Shown: piece after piece, positions 45,386 to 56,500 of the stretch | Layout of the letters: the number at the start of each line of letters is the position of its first letter | Numbering within the stretch: position 1 is the first letter of the stretch | From: Rhodopirellula sp. SM50 | GTDB lineage: Bacteria; Planctomycetota; Planctomycetia; Pirellulales; Pirellulaceae | Reading direction: 5' to 3' | Length of the DNA stretch: 64,000 nt | NCBI RefSeq assembly: GCF_002289565.1 | Contig: NZ_NTFY01000080.1 | Location: 16,782-80,781 of the forward strand | Notes under the pieces: model-generated | Databases searched by the model: none | Told to the model about the DNA's origin: nothing | Seen by the model: the letters and a program-made list of their open reading frames with translations, nothing else | Translations under genes and position numbers: made by a program

Positions 45386-45575
45386 TGGTGTAAGTGGCTG
45401 CACCGAAACGACTTAAGGATCGCCGATGGGGCGAAATCCGCGGCGGATCGACCGGTCCGCGTTGCGCGACGGTGTTGTTCAGTGTGGCACGGCGGCGTTT
45501 GTCACGCCGCCGTGACTCAGACGTCGCGCCATGCCAGCGATCAATGAATCATCGTCAACCACCGGAGTCCCTGCG

Positions 45576-48500
45576 ATGCAGAATCCTTGCCCATCAAGAA
45601 AAACGCTTCACGACCTTCTCGTCGGCGCGGTCGAAGACGACCACGCGCGTGCAATCTGCAGTCACCTGGACACTTGCTCGAATTGTGAATCGCTGACTTC
45701 AACGCTTGAAACGCAGCAGGTCAATCTGCTGCGGGAACTTCAGGACCAAGGTAGCAGCCAACGCTACCTCGATGAACCCGAATTCGAACACTTGCGAAAG
45801 GCGATTTCGAAGTCCCCGTCACCGGACTGCGACACCGCAACCAAGGATCAAGTCGCGCTCGTCGCTGGGACCCGACTTCGCGACTATCAATTGCTGAAAA
45901 AGATTGGTCAGGGAGGAATGGGAAGTGTCTATCTGGCGGTGCATTTGAATCTCAGGAAAGCATTCGCGGTAAAGATCTTGCCCGAAGAGAAACTGTGGTC
46001 GGAAAGTTCGGTCGCACGTTTTCGACGCGAGATGCTCGCGGCCGGAAAGGTGAACCATCCCAACCTGATCAACGCCTCGGATGCGGGCCGCGTCGATGGG
46101 CTTCACTTTCTCGTCATGGAACTTGTCGAAGGTGCTGATCTTGCGCGGATCGTTCGTCATCGTGGACCGTTGGACGTAGCCGATGCGTGTGAAATCGTTC
46201 GTCAAGCAGCCCTCGGTTTGCAGCATGCACACGATAGCGGCCTGTTACATCGAGACATCAAACCATCGAACTTGATGTTGACCCATGATGGAAACGTTAA
46301 AGTGCTCGACCTCGGATTGGCCGGTTGGGTGGAAAACGAGGAATCAACCGATACACCGCCGCCGACCTGTGGCGGCCTCACGAACGTGGACCACTTCGTT
46401 GGAACGCCGGAGTACATGGCGCCTGAGCAGTTTCGTGGTCAGACGAGGGTCGATGAACGCGCGGATCTCTATGCGTTGGGTGCCACCCTGTTTCAACTCT
46501 TGACCGGGCACTCCCCCCGCCAGCGACAGGTAAGAAACCGATCGGAAACGGTCGATCTAGATGTCGGCGAGCGATTGGCTGAATGTGACGATCTTCGGCA
46601 GGACCTCCCCCCGCAGCTAACGCACTACATCAAACTCTTGCTGTCGCCGTCTCGCGAACAACGCCCTCACAGCGCCGCAAGCGTCGCGTTACAGCTCGCC
46701 AGTTTTGCAGAACAATCAAACCTGCTGCAGCTTGCCGAGACTTGCAAGGAAAGTCCAGGAATGTTGTCAGCCGATTTGTCCCAGTTCAGCGAAACGGCTT
46801 TACCTGCGGATTCTCAATCGAATCAAGGAATCGATCCGACCCGTGCTGAAAAGTCGGCGGTCGTACCGTTAAAGCTATCTGTTTGCCTTGTGGCAGCTGT
46901 GGTCGTAATCGGTCTGTTCTCGCTGTTCTCCAACCGTTCTAGAGTCGGTGTGATCGAAGGTGCATTGCCCGTCAAAGACGATACCGTGATCGCGGCGCCG
47001 GCGGACGACTCCGTGACAGAAGAAGACGTGGTCCACGCGATTCGAAGTGGTGAGATCGATCGTGCCGTTTCGCTCGCACAGAAACTCATCCGGCAAGCGC
47101 CGCATCGAGGTTGGAATCACGCTTTGGCCACGATGATCGCCGCCTATGACCTTCATAACGACGGACAGACTTCGTTAACGACCTACGAAGATCACAGAAA
47201 GTGGCTTGGCAAACGCTGGGCGCAAACAGGTGAGGGCACCAATACGATTCCACGAATCTGCTGTTTGCATCCGGATCCTCCGGCCGACTTGTCACGAATG
47301 CTTGACGCCGTCGTCACCGAAGCGAAGGATCGCCCGAAAGACTGGAGATATCCCCATTCTGAGATGATGTTGTTATTCCGCCTGGGACGATACCGCGAAT
47401 CGCTTGTCGCATTCTCTGATGCACGACGCGTCTCACCAAGTAACCTCGTGCATCGCGCCGTTGATACGGCTTGGTCGGCGTTGATTTTGAATCGGCTGGG
47501 ACGATCGACCGAAGCACGTCGCGCATTTGAACAAGCCCAACAGTTGCAGCAGGAGATCAAAGCAAACGCTCGCACTCCTTTGCCTCAGATGTGGTTCGAT
47601 TACATCGAATTGGTTGTCATCCTTGGTCAATTTGATGAGCAATCCTCAACGCACCAAGAGGCTCCCGATCAACAAGCGGGGACGACAACGCCTCGAGCAG
47701 ATCAGGCTGCATCACCTCAGAAAAATGCTCGCGATTCTCAGGCGATCAAAACGGAAGCGGCCAAAGAGGGATCGATTCAACTGGTGCAGACGCCAATTGA
47801 AAGCGCGGCGAGACACGAAACGCGGGATCAATGGGAGGACCGTGTCAACGGCCTGTTGATCAAACAAGCCTACGTTGACGCAGAGGCGGAATATGCCGCT
47901 GGTCAACAAACACACGAAATGCATTGGTCACTGCGCTGCCGAGTCGCACTCGGACTGATGATTGCCGCGCGAGACGATTCAACTCGCCGCCCCCAAGCGG
48001 ATCGATACTTGCAGAACCTAGAACAAACCCTCCGAAACGCCTCCCAATTGCCGCTGCCTGCTCGAATCGAAATTCTCCGCCTGCTCGCGCTCCATCAGGA
48101 AAGACAGTGGGACCAGGCGTTGATCGATCGGATCACGCAGCAGATCCAGGCAGAACGTTGGAGCGACTGGGGCCATCACCATTGCCTTGCCACGATCCGA
48201 TTTCGTCAGGGGCGACTTGCTCTTGCATTGGATCACCAAGCGGCGGCGGGGCAACTGACGAAAACGGACCTTCAAAAATGGCTCCACGAATACTGGTGGA
48301 CTCTATTGCTGGCCTGCAATGGTCAACTCGATTTGGCGCGCCGATCGCTGATGAAATCGGAAATGGTCCAGCGGCAATTGACGCCGCTGCTCGGCTCCGA
48401 ATCGACAGCGTCCATCGAGGATCTGGACTCGATCTTAGAGATGCGATGGATGATGCCGGTTTTTCAGCATCGCCTCGGACCACTTGAGAACTTGAAAATG

Positions 48501-50177
48501 TGGAACGCTGGACAAACACCGGCCTTTGTAAATTTGGACAACCAAGTTCATGCGATTTCCAAACGCTTGATTGAGTCGCCCGATGAAGCCGAATTGTATT
48601 TCCAGCGAGCGATTGTATTCAGCCGTATGCGTCGGCAACGGGAAGCGTTTTCTGATTTCCAGCGAGCTGCGACGCTGAAGCCGGACGATCCGATCTACCA
48701 GACCGTCCAGGCATACGTCGAATCGTTTACGAAAGACCGTGCTCTGTTACAGCAGTTCAGTCGCGACATGACCGGCGACGAAGCGACGATGCTTCGACGA
48801 CTGGATCTTCAAAATCCCGGCACCGCGTTTGTGTTCCGCGTCCTTTTGGTTGGCACGCCCCAGGAGCATACATTTTCGGTTTATTTCGAGGACGTGGAAA
48901 CACTCGCGAAAAACTTCCCGGACGATTGGTACTGCCAATATGTCTTCGCACTCTGGAAACTTCGAACCGGTCAAATCGACGAAGCGGAGGCTCACCTTCG
49001 GTCGCTCATCAAGACCGTCGACGACGTCACCCTCGAACAGTATTGCACCTTGTGGTGGATCGATTGGCTGGAAGATCTCCGTGGCAAGCAGAGCGAGGAG
49101 GAACGAGCGGCTCGCATGAAGCGGTTGGCTCAACTGCAAGCCCAAACACAATTCAAACCCGTCAACGTCGTAAAGAATTGGCAAGCCGTTTATGAGTCCA
49201 TGCTGATCTCAACAGGCAATCTTGAGCCCGTTCGAAAAGTCGTCGAAGCGGAATTGATGCGGACGGTTCCCGGCGCGGGCGTCACGATTGCGTTCGATTT
49301 GTCTCGCAGCGGATTGTCGGACATGTTGTACAACATCAACGCCTCCGCGATGGATCCAGCAGGAACACGCTGCGCGTTCACTCCCTTACGCGATGGAAGT
49401 CTGTATCTGCTGGAAATTGCACAGGGTAAACTGGTGAACTTCCCTGCCGGAGGTGAAGTCCGTTGTCTTGAATTCACCGGCGACGGCAAGTCCTTGATTG
49501 TCGGCCGACCCAACAAGTGCGTCGATGTGATTGAGATCGCGTCGCGCCGAGCCACCTCGCTGAACGTGAAATTTCAGCCCAACTCGCTCGACCACTGTGA
49601 AACAGGCGACTTGCTTGCCGTCGCGTTCCAAGCCAAGCGAGTGGAAATCTGGGATCTGGCAACGAAGACCCTTTGGCAACAACCGACGCTCTTGCTCGGC
49701 GTTCCGCGCCACATCGAATTCAATGCCGACGGATCCCGAATCGCGATTGGCATGGGCAACGATCACACGTCTCTCTATTCTCAAACGCTGGCCCCGGTGA
49801 CCGAATTGTCCGACGGCGGTCAATTTGCGTGGATCGATCACACCACAATCTGCTGTTACCGTTCAGATTCCCGTCAACTTCGAATCATCGAGATTGACAA
49901 TCAACGACAGGCAAGGACGCTTGCGACAACACCGGGACCGATCACCGCGTTAACGTATTTGAAGTCTCATCAATTGCTTGTCACCGGAAATGACCGCGGT
50001 GAAGTCATGGGATGGTCACTCTCCGGCGAACAGAAAATGATCGGACACTTGCCACACGCGCTGATTCGTCGACTTTCCTCCTCCGCTGATGGCCGCTATC
50101 TGCTTGTCACCGGGCGCCGCCACCGACAGGGCGACGGAGGTTCGTGCTGTGTGTTGTTCGACCTGGCATCGATCTAG
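45576..50177 (+). CDS. Transmembrane Ser/Thr protein kinase with anti-sigma-like zinc finger, TPR-like and beta-propeller-like regions
   Basis: The protein has 1533 residues from ATG 45576, chosen for GGAG 10 bases upstream; the frame opens at ATG 45531. Residues about 27-37 (HLDTCSNC: His30, Cys34, Cys37) form a zf-HC2 anti-sigma zinc motif. The kinase domain (about 105-375) has GQGGMGSVYL, Lys133 (AVKIL), Glu in the C-helix, HRDIKPSN (Asp227), DLG in place of DFG (Asp245) and APEQ, so it should be active. One transmembrane helix (about 432-451) places the remaining 1080 residues outside the cytoplasm: TPR-like helices (YFQRAIVFSRMRRQREAFSD) and a C-terminal WD40-like propeller (ARTLATTPGPITALTYLKSH). 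It is cognate to the ECF sigma factor upstream. Confidence 0.93.
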   Translation: MQNPCPSRKTLHDLLVGAVEDDHARAICSHLDTCSNCESLTSTLETQQVNLLRELQDQGSSQRYLDEPEFEHLRKAISKSPSPDCDTATKDQVALVAGTRLRDYQLLKKIGQGGMGSVYLAVHLNLRKAFAVKILPEEKLWSESSVARFRREMLAAGKVNHPNLINASDAGRVDGLHFLVMELVEGADLARIVRHRGPLDVADACEIVRQAALGLQHAHDSGLLHRDIKPSNLMLTHDGNVKVLDLGLAGWVENEESTDTPPPTCGGLTNVDHFVGTPEYMAPEQFRGQTRVDERADLYALGATLFQLLTGHSPRQRQVRNRSETVDLDVGERLAECDDLRQDLPPQLTHYIKLLLSPSREQRPHSAASVALQLASFAEQSNLLQLAETCKESPGMLSADLSQFSETALPADSQSNQGIDPTRAEKSAVVPLKLSVCLVAAVVVIGLFSLFSNRSRVGVIEGALPVKDDTVIAAPADDSVTEEDVVHAIRSGEIDRAVSLAQKLIRQAPHRGWNHALATMIAAYDLHNDGQTSLTTYEDHRKWLGKRWAQTGEGTNTIPRICCLHPDPPADLSRMLDAVVTEAKDRPKDWRYPHSEMMLLFRLGRYRESLVAFSDARRVSPSNLVHRAVDTAWSALILNRLGRSTEARRAFEQAQQLQQEIKANARTPLPQMWFDYIELVVILGQFDEQSSTHQEAPDQQAGTTTPRADQAASPQKNARDSQAIKTEAAKEGSIQLVQTPIESAARHETRDQWEDRVNGLLIKQAYVDAEAEYAAGQQTHEMHWSLRCRVALGLMIAARDDSTRRPQADRYLQNLEQTLRNASQLPLPARIEILRLLALHQERQWDQALIDRITQQIQAERWSDWGHHHCLATIRFRQGRLALALDHQAAAGQLTKTDLQKWLHEYWWTLLLACNGQLDLARRSLMKSEMVQRQLTPLLGSESTASIEDLDSILEMRWMMPVFQHRLGPLENLKMWNAGQTPAFVNLDNQVHAISKRLIESPDEAELYFQRAIVFSRMRRQREAFSDFQRAATLKPDDPIYQTVQAYVESFTKDRALLQQFSRDMTGDEATMLRRLDLQNPGTAFVFRVLLVGTPQEHTFSVYFEDVETLAKNFPDDWYCQYVFALWKLRTGQIDEAEAHLRSLIKTVDDVTLEQYCTLWWIDWLEDLRGKQSEEERAARMKRLAQLQAQTQFKPVNVVKNWQAVYESMLISTGNLEPVRKVVEAELMRTVPGAGVTIAFDLSRSGLSDMLYNINASAMDPAGTRCAFTPLRDGSLYLLEIAQGKLVNFPAGGEVRCLEFTGDGKSLIVGRPNKCVDVIEIASRRATSLNVKFQPNSLDHCETGDLLAVAFQAKRVEIWDLATKTLWQQPTLLLGVPRHIEFNADGSRIAIGMGNDHTSLYSQTLAPVTELSDGGQFAWIDHTTICCYRSDSRQLRIIEIDNQRQARTLATTPGPITALTYLKSHQLLVTGNDRGEVMGWSLSGEQKMIGHLPHALIRRLSSSADGRYLLVTGRRHRQGDGGSCCVLFDLASI

Positions 50178-50234
50178 CTGGACAACCGGCCCTGAGCGAA
50201 CCCATGGAGGCGTTTCGGACTGTCTATTTAAGCC

Positions 50235-50372
50235 CAATACCGCTAAGTGAAGCTCGACGGGGGAGGCCGCTCGCGCTGGCGCGAACCGGCTGATGTCAAA
50301 CGAATATCAGCCGTTTGGCGCTAGCCTACGGGCCCCAGTTCTGGGCAAAATCGCGTTACCTTCGCGGTATTG
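50235..50372. mobile_element. Miniature inverted-repeat element C3
   Basis: A 138-bp relative of C1 with left end CAATACCGCTAAGTGAAG and right end CGCGGTATTG. The interior has GGCGCGAACCGGCTGATGTC and its inverse. Flanking 10-mers TATTTAAGCC and TACTCAAGGC match at 7 of 10 positions, consistent with an old target duplication. It lies between the kinase and the giant gene; the remaining 190 bases of that spacer show nothing but the AGGA ribosome site. Confidence 0.75.
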
Positions 50373-50562
50373 TACTCAAGGCCATTTGCCGTTAGGGAAG
50401 ATAAGCCCCCCTGGTGGGTCGCGTGCTGGCGTGCTCACGCCCGGTAATCTAGGCTTTTCGCCATTATCAGTGCCCATGCATTCACTTCATTGAGGCAGGA
50501 GTTGTCCTTTCCCAGGTCATCTGTCCTTGGCCTCCTTCTCCATTTTATCCAGGAATGAATCC

Positions 50563-53500
50563 GTGAGTTTTATCAACCACTTGCGCAGGGCGCTGGGTGA
50601 GCGACCGGTTCGCAACCACCGAGGCGATCGAGTCCATGCAAGGCGCAATCGGCTTCGGATGCAGATTCTGGAACAACGCTATTTGCTGGCGGGAGACACG
50701 AACTACTCCTACGGCGACGAACTGCGCAACTACCGTTTGGCCATTGCAACCACGGAAGAATTCACAGCGGCGATCGGCGGTGAAGTCGCTGCACTGGCGA
50801 GCGTGAATGCCTTGGTATCGGAGTTGAACGCAATCTACGAGCCCGAACTTGCGATTCACTTCGATTTGGTCTCCGGCGCCAACACCGTCTTTGAGACAAG
50901 TGACCCGACGGATGACGGGCTGGAGAATGGCAATCTGAGTCTATTGATCAATCAGGGCACGGGGGTCTTTGACACGATCATTGGGCCGGACAGCTACGAT
51001 GTCGGGCATGTCTTGGGGACATTCGGTGGAGGAGGCACGTCAGGCCTCGCCTACTTGGGCGTGGTTGGGAGTTCATCTTTGAAGGGTGGTGGTGCGACCG
51101 TCGTCGGCAATATCAGCTCGGTCGGTTCAGAGGGTTGGAATCTAGTGGTCGCGCATGAGTTGGGACACCAGTTCAGTGCTCGACACACATTCAATGCCTC
51201 TGTCGCGGGGACCAACTGCAACTCCACCACCTACGATCCCGCTTCGGCTTACGAACCGGCGAGCGGGTCGACGATCATGAGCTATGCCGGAATCTGTGGT
51301 GCGAACGATTTGCAATCGACCGAAGACCCCGTGTTCCACTCCGCTAGCGTCGAGGACATCAGCGATTACATCACCACTCAGACGAGAGCGAACCCCAGTT
51401 CGACGACTCCGCTCGCCAACGATGTCCCGACCGTCAACGCCGGGATCGACTACACCATTCCCGCCGAAACTCCGTTTGCTTTGACGGCGGTCGGAAGTGA
51501 CGCTGATCCGCTGAGCTACTCATGGGAGCAGCTGGATTTAGGAACGCCCCAAAGTTTGCCGCTGACGGACCAGGGGAACGGCCCGATCTTTCGCGCCTTT
51601 GCTCCCACCAATGATCCGACAAGAATCTTTCCTCGGCTCGATGACTTGCTCAACGGAGTTGACACGGCTGCGACCGGTGAAGTGCTGCCATCGATCAGCC
51701 GCGATTTGAACTTTCGCGCAACGGTTCGTGACGGTCACGGCGGTGTCTCCAGCGATGACATGGTGATCACGGTTGATAGCACATCGGGCCCATTCGTCAT
51801 CACCAGTTTCAATACCAGCTCCCTACTCACGGGCGGTTCGGTCGAAACGGTGACTTGGGATGTTGCGGGGACCAATGCTGGTGCCATCAATGTCAGTGAT
51901 GTCGCGATTGAAATGTCTGCCGACGGCGGATTGACGTATCCCTACGTCCTCGCCTCCGCGACGGCCAATGACGGATCCCAAGCCGTCACGATCCCCAATG
52001 TCGAGATTGCCAGTGCTCGCTTGCGTGTTCGCGCACTGGGGAATGTCTTTTTTGACGTCAACGACGCCAACCTGACGGTGGCCCGCGATAGTGGCCAGCC
52101 CGGAGTTGTTTTCACTCAAAGCGGAGGCGACACTCGACCTTTCGAAGCTACTGGTCCCGGCCTGGATGACAGCTACGAACTCTCGCTCAATGGTGACCCC
52201 GCGGGTTCGGTCACGATCGAGATTGCCGCGGACTCTCAAACTCTGGTGAGTTCCGATGGTGTCAATTTCAGTTCGACACTGCAACTGGTCTTCAACTCCA
52301 CGGCGGCACAAACGGTTCACGTTCGTGGGGTCAGCGACGGTATCGAAGAAGGGCCGCACCAAAGCTCCATCGCTCATTCGGTTCTCGCCAGCACGTCGAC
52401 AAGTTATCCGGTTGGAACCGCTCTAGGTTTTTTGCAAGTCGACGTGATTGATGCCGAATTACCACCGGTCATCGGAATTGATTTTGACTCCGCTGGAAAT
52501 GTTCCGTCGAACTGGAAGGGCGCAGGTGCCTTGTTCAACGCGGACGGTTCGAACCTGAATCGTGACGATGGTGCGGCAACGACCGTGAACGTTTCGTCGT
52601 CGATCAGTGGGACGACGTGGATCAGTTCTTCAGGTCCGTCGTCCTCGACGGTCCCGCGCCACTTTCCGTCCTTGGTTGACCTGGACGGCTACAGCTACAA
52701 CGAACTTGGAAACACCTTCACGTCGACGTGGACGGGATTGACCGCGGGGGCGCAATACGGAGTCTATTTGTTTGGTTTCGAAAACCGCCCCGAAGACTAT
52801 GCTCATGATGTGACGGTGACCGGGGCGGATACGGTTTCATTTACTCAGACACTTGTGAACGGGCAACTGGTCGTCAACGACGCCGTTGGCTCAAGTTCGA
52901 ATCGCTTGGACGATTACGCCCAGGTGGTCACCGCCAACGCAAGTGGAAGCATCACGATCACCGTCGCCCCTGCCGCGGGATCTCAGGGAGTATCGCTCGC
53001 AGGACTCGCGGTGCAGCCGATCTTTCATTCGATGCTTGCTCCAAGCTTTGCGATCGCCGCGACGGATGCTTCGAAGAGTGAAGGGGATTTGGGCTCGATC
53101 GATTTCTCCTTCACGGTGACCCGGTCGGGGAGCACTTCCGGAACGACGAGCGTTGACTACAGCGTGAGCGGGGCGTTGCCCCAGCCCGCCGATGCCAATG
53201 ATTTTGGGGGCGCGTTTGCCGGCGGCACGATCAACTTTGCCGATGGCGAATCCAGCAAAGTCATCAACATCAGCGTCAGCGGTGACTCGGTCGTGGAGCC
53301 CGACGAGAACTTTGTCGTGACGCTGGCTAACCCCGCCGGAGCCGCCACGATCACAACGGCAACGGCGGACGGACTGATTCTCAACGACGATGTCGTTTCC
53401 GGTCAGCCTCCGGTGCTGTCTTTGCCGTCGGGGCCGATCACCTACGTTGAAGGCGACGCCGCGATCTTGGTCGATTCCAACGCCACGGTTTCCGATGCGG

Positions 53501-56500
53501 ATTCATCAGACTTCGACGGCGGAACCCTGACGATCGCCATCGCCGAAAATGGTACGGCGAACGACCTGTTAACGATTCGCAACCAAGGGACCGGCGCAGG
53601 CCAAATTGGTGTGGTCGGAAACACCGTGTCGTTCGGAGGCGTTGAGGTTGGAACGTTTGCCGGTGGCACGGTAACGACGCCGCTGGTCGTCTCGTTCAAC
53701 GCCAACTCGACGCCCGCCGCCGCGCAGGCGATTCTACGAAATCTCCAGTACATCAACTCGTCCGATCTTCCGTCGACACTATCGCGGTTGGTCACTGTCG
53801 CGTTGACCGACGGCGATGGAAACGAAAGCCAGCCAACGTCGCAAGAGCTGGCGTTCTCTTTTGTCTTACCGATTACGGGCGATGGGTTTACGATCGGCCA
53901 CGCAATCGGCCGTGATTCGGCAGGCAACCTCTATCATGCCGGGAGGTTCGCCGGGACCATTGATGCCGATCCGAGTGCTGGCGAGTTTCTCTTGACCACG
54001 CCGACGACTTCGGAGGATGGCTATATCGCCAGCTACACGCCGAGTGGGAGTTTGCGTTGGGCGCACCAGATCAGCAGTGCGGGACAAGTCTCCGTGTTGC
54101 GGATGGTTGTGTCTGGCTCAGGTGACGTTTATGCCGTTGGCGAATTTGCGGACACAGTCGATTTCGATCCGGGACCCGGAACGGTCAATCTGACGCCTGT
54201 CGAGACCCGCGACAGTTTCATTCTGAAGCTCGACAGCGACGGCAATTTCATCAACGTGGGGCAGATCGGAGGCGGAGCAAGGGGCCTGTCGTTGGACAAC
54301 AGCGGCAACCTCCTGCTATCTGGTGGATACCGACGAACGGTCGACTTTGATCCTGGCACCGGAGTGTTCAATCTGCCCGATGCCGGATCCAGCGGGAACG
54401 CCGACAGCTTTTTCTTGAAACTCGACTCCGATTTGAATTTCGTCTGGGCAAAGTCACTCGATGAGGTCAACTACCCGCTCGGACGCGGCGATTTTTCTTG
54501 GGCGATCTCGGCAGATTCCAACGGCAACGTCTATGCGGCAGGCGAATTCCGAGGGGAAGTCGACTTTGATCCGGGGCCTGGAGTGACGAGTTATGTGTCG
54601 CCGGGATCTTCGGAGACAGATGCTTACCTCTTGAAGTTAACGTCCACGGGAGACTTTGTTTGGGCGAGAGCCTGGGGTGGCTCGGGATTTGAGTCTTCCT
54701 CGACTCTGGCGGTCGATAGCAATGACAATATTTTGGTGGGCGGCGGCTTTGGGAAAGCGCTTTCGAGTTCGGTGGGCCAAGCGGCTGATTTCGATCCCGG
54801 CCCCGGTACCGTCCTGCTCACGAGCAACGGTGAGCGCGATGCGTTCCTCTCGAAATTTGATCAGGACGGGCAGTTCGTTTGGGCGAGGGGCATTGGAGGA
54901 ACGTACTATGACACTCCGACGAGTATCGCGGTCGACAGCCAGGGAAATGCATCACTCGCAATGAGCTTTTGGCGGACCGTCGATTTCGATCCATCCGCCG
55001 ACGTGTATGAAGTCGAGGCGGTTGGGATCAACAGTGCCATTTGGGGATTGTCAGAGACGGGTGATTTTAGGTTTGTTGCCCATCAGGCTGCTGATTCAAC
55101 CACGACTACAAATCAGTTGATGATTGACGACGCGGGCAATCATCTTGCCACCGGATATTTCACCGCGACGACGGATTTTGATCCCGGAGTCGGTTCGTTT
55201 GAATTGCCGGAATCGGCCAGCGGCGCTTTCATCTTGGAATTGTCGCTTGATAACCTTCCTGAGAATCAGATCGTGCATGTGGAAGGTGTTGACCCTGTTT
55301 TCTCAATCGCGGCTAATGACGCTCAACAGCAAGAAGGAAGCTCTGGCACGACAAACTTGACGTTCACGGTGACTCGAGCGGACGAATCGGTCGGCGAGTT
55401 CAGTGTGGATTATGTCGTGACCGGAATCGGAACCAATCCGGCGGATGCAACCGATTTCGGTGGCGCCTTTCCTTCCGGCACACTGACCTTTGCCGACGGT
55501 GAGGATTCAAAGTCGTTGGCCGTTGCGGTGACAGGCGACCTCGACATCGAACCCAACGAAACCTTCCGTGTCACATTAAGCAATCCGAGTGGCGCCGCGA
55601 CGATCGCGATTGCGACGGCCAACGGCACAATCATCAATGACGATGCCTTGCCAGATTTCGGTGATGCGCCATCGCCGTTTCCTGTCACCTTGGCCGATGA
55701 CGGTGCAAGACACATCGCGGTCGGTCCCCATCTTGGTTCGAATCGTGATAGTGAAGCCGATGGAGTGAATTCCGCGTTAGCCAACGCCGACGATCTTGCC
55801 AATCAAGATGACGAAGACGGAGTTAACTTTGGCGGTGCTGTTTTTGCATCGACCAACGTCGCCCTGACCGGTTCGGTAGAGATCAACCTGCAAAATCCCC
55901 ACTCGACTTCCAATCGGTTGGACGCTTGGCTCGATTTCAATCAGGACGGGGTGTGGAGTGTCGGCGAACAGATTTTCACGAATTTTGATCTGGGCGTCGT
56001 TGCCGGGTCCCAGACAGTCAACTTTGCCGTGCCACAAGACCTTGGTGCGAACGTGCTCAGTGGTACAACGTACGCTCGGTTCCGAATCAGCACGGTCGGC
56101 GGATTGTCTCCGACAGGCCAAGCCGTCGACGGTGAAGTGGAAGACCATGCCATCGAGGTTATCAACGTCGACCCGATCATCGTTGATACGCTCTTTGATG
56201 AAAGCGATGGAGATTTCAGCACAGGTGATTTATCGCTTCGTGAAGCAGTCGAGATTTCTGAATTGAATCCCGCGCCCGACGAGATCGTGTTCGCTCCCGG
56301 ATTGAGCGGAGGAACGATCACGTTAACCGCAGGTGAACTGTCAGCGTCCGGAGCGTTGACCGTGACCGGACCCGGAGCCTCGCTACTGACCGTCAGCGGT
56401 GGGAACCAGTCGAGAATCTTCAACTTCACCTCGAGCGCGGATGTGTTGCTCGACGGGTTGACGCTTGTTGACGGCCACACCAACGGGTCGGGCGGCGCCA

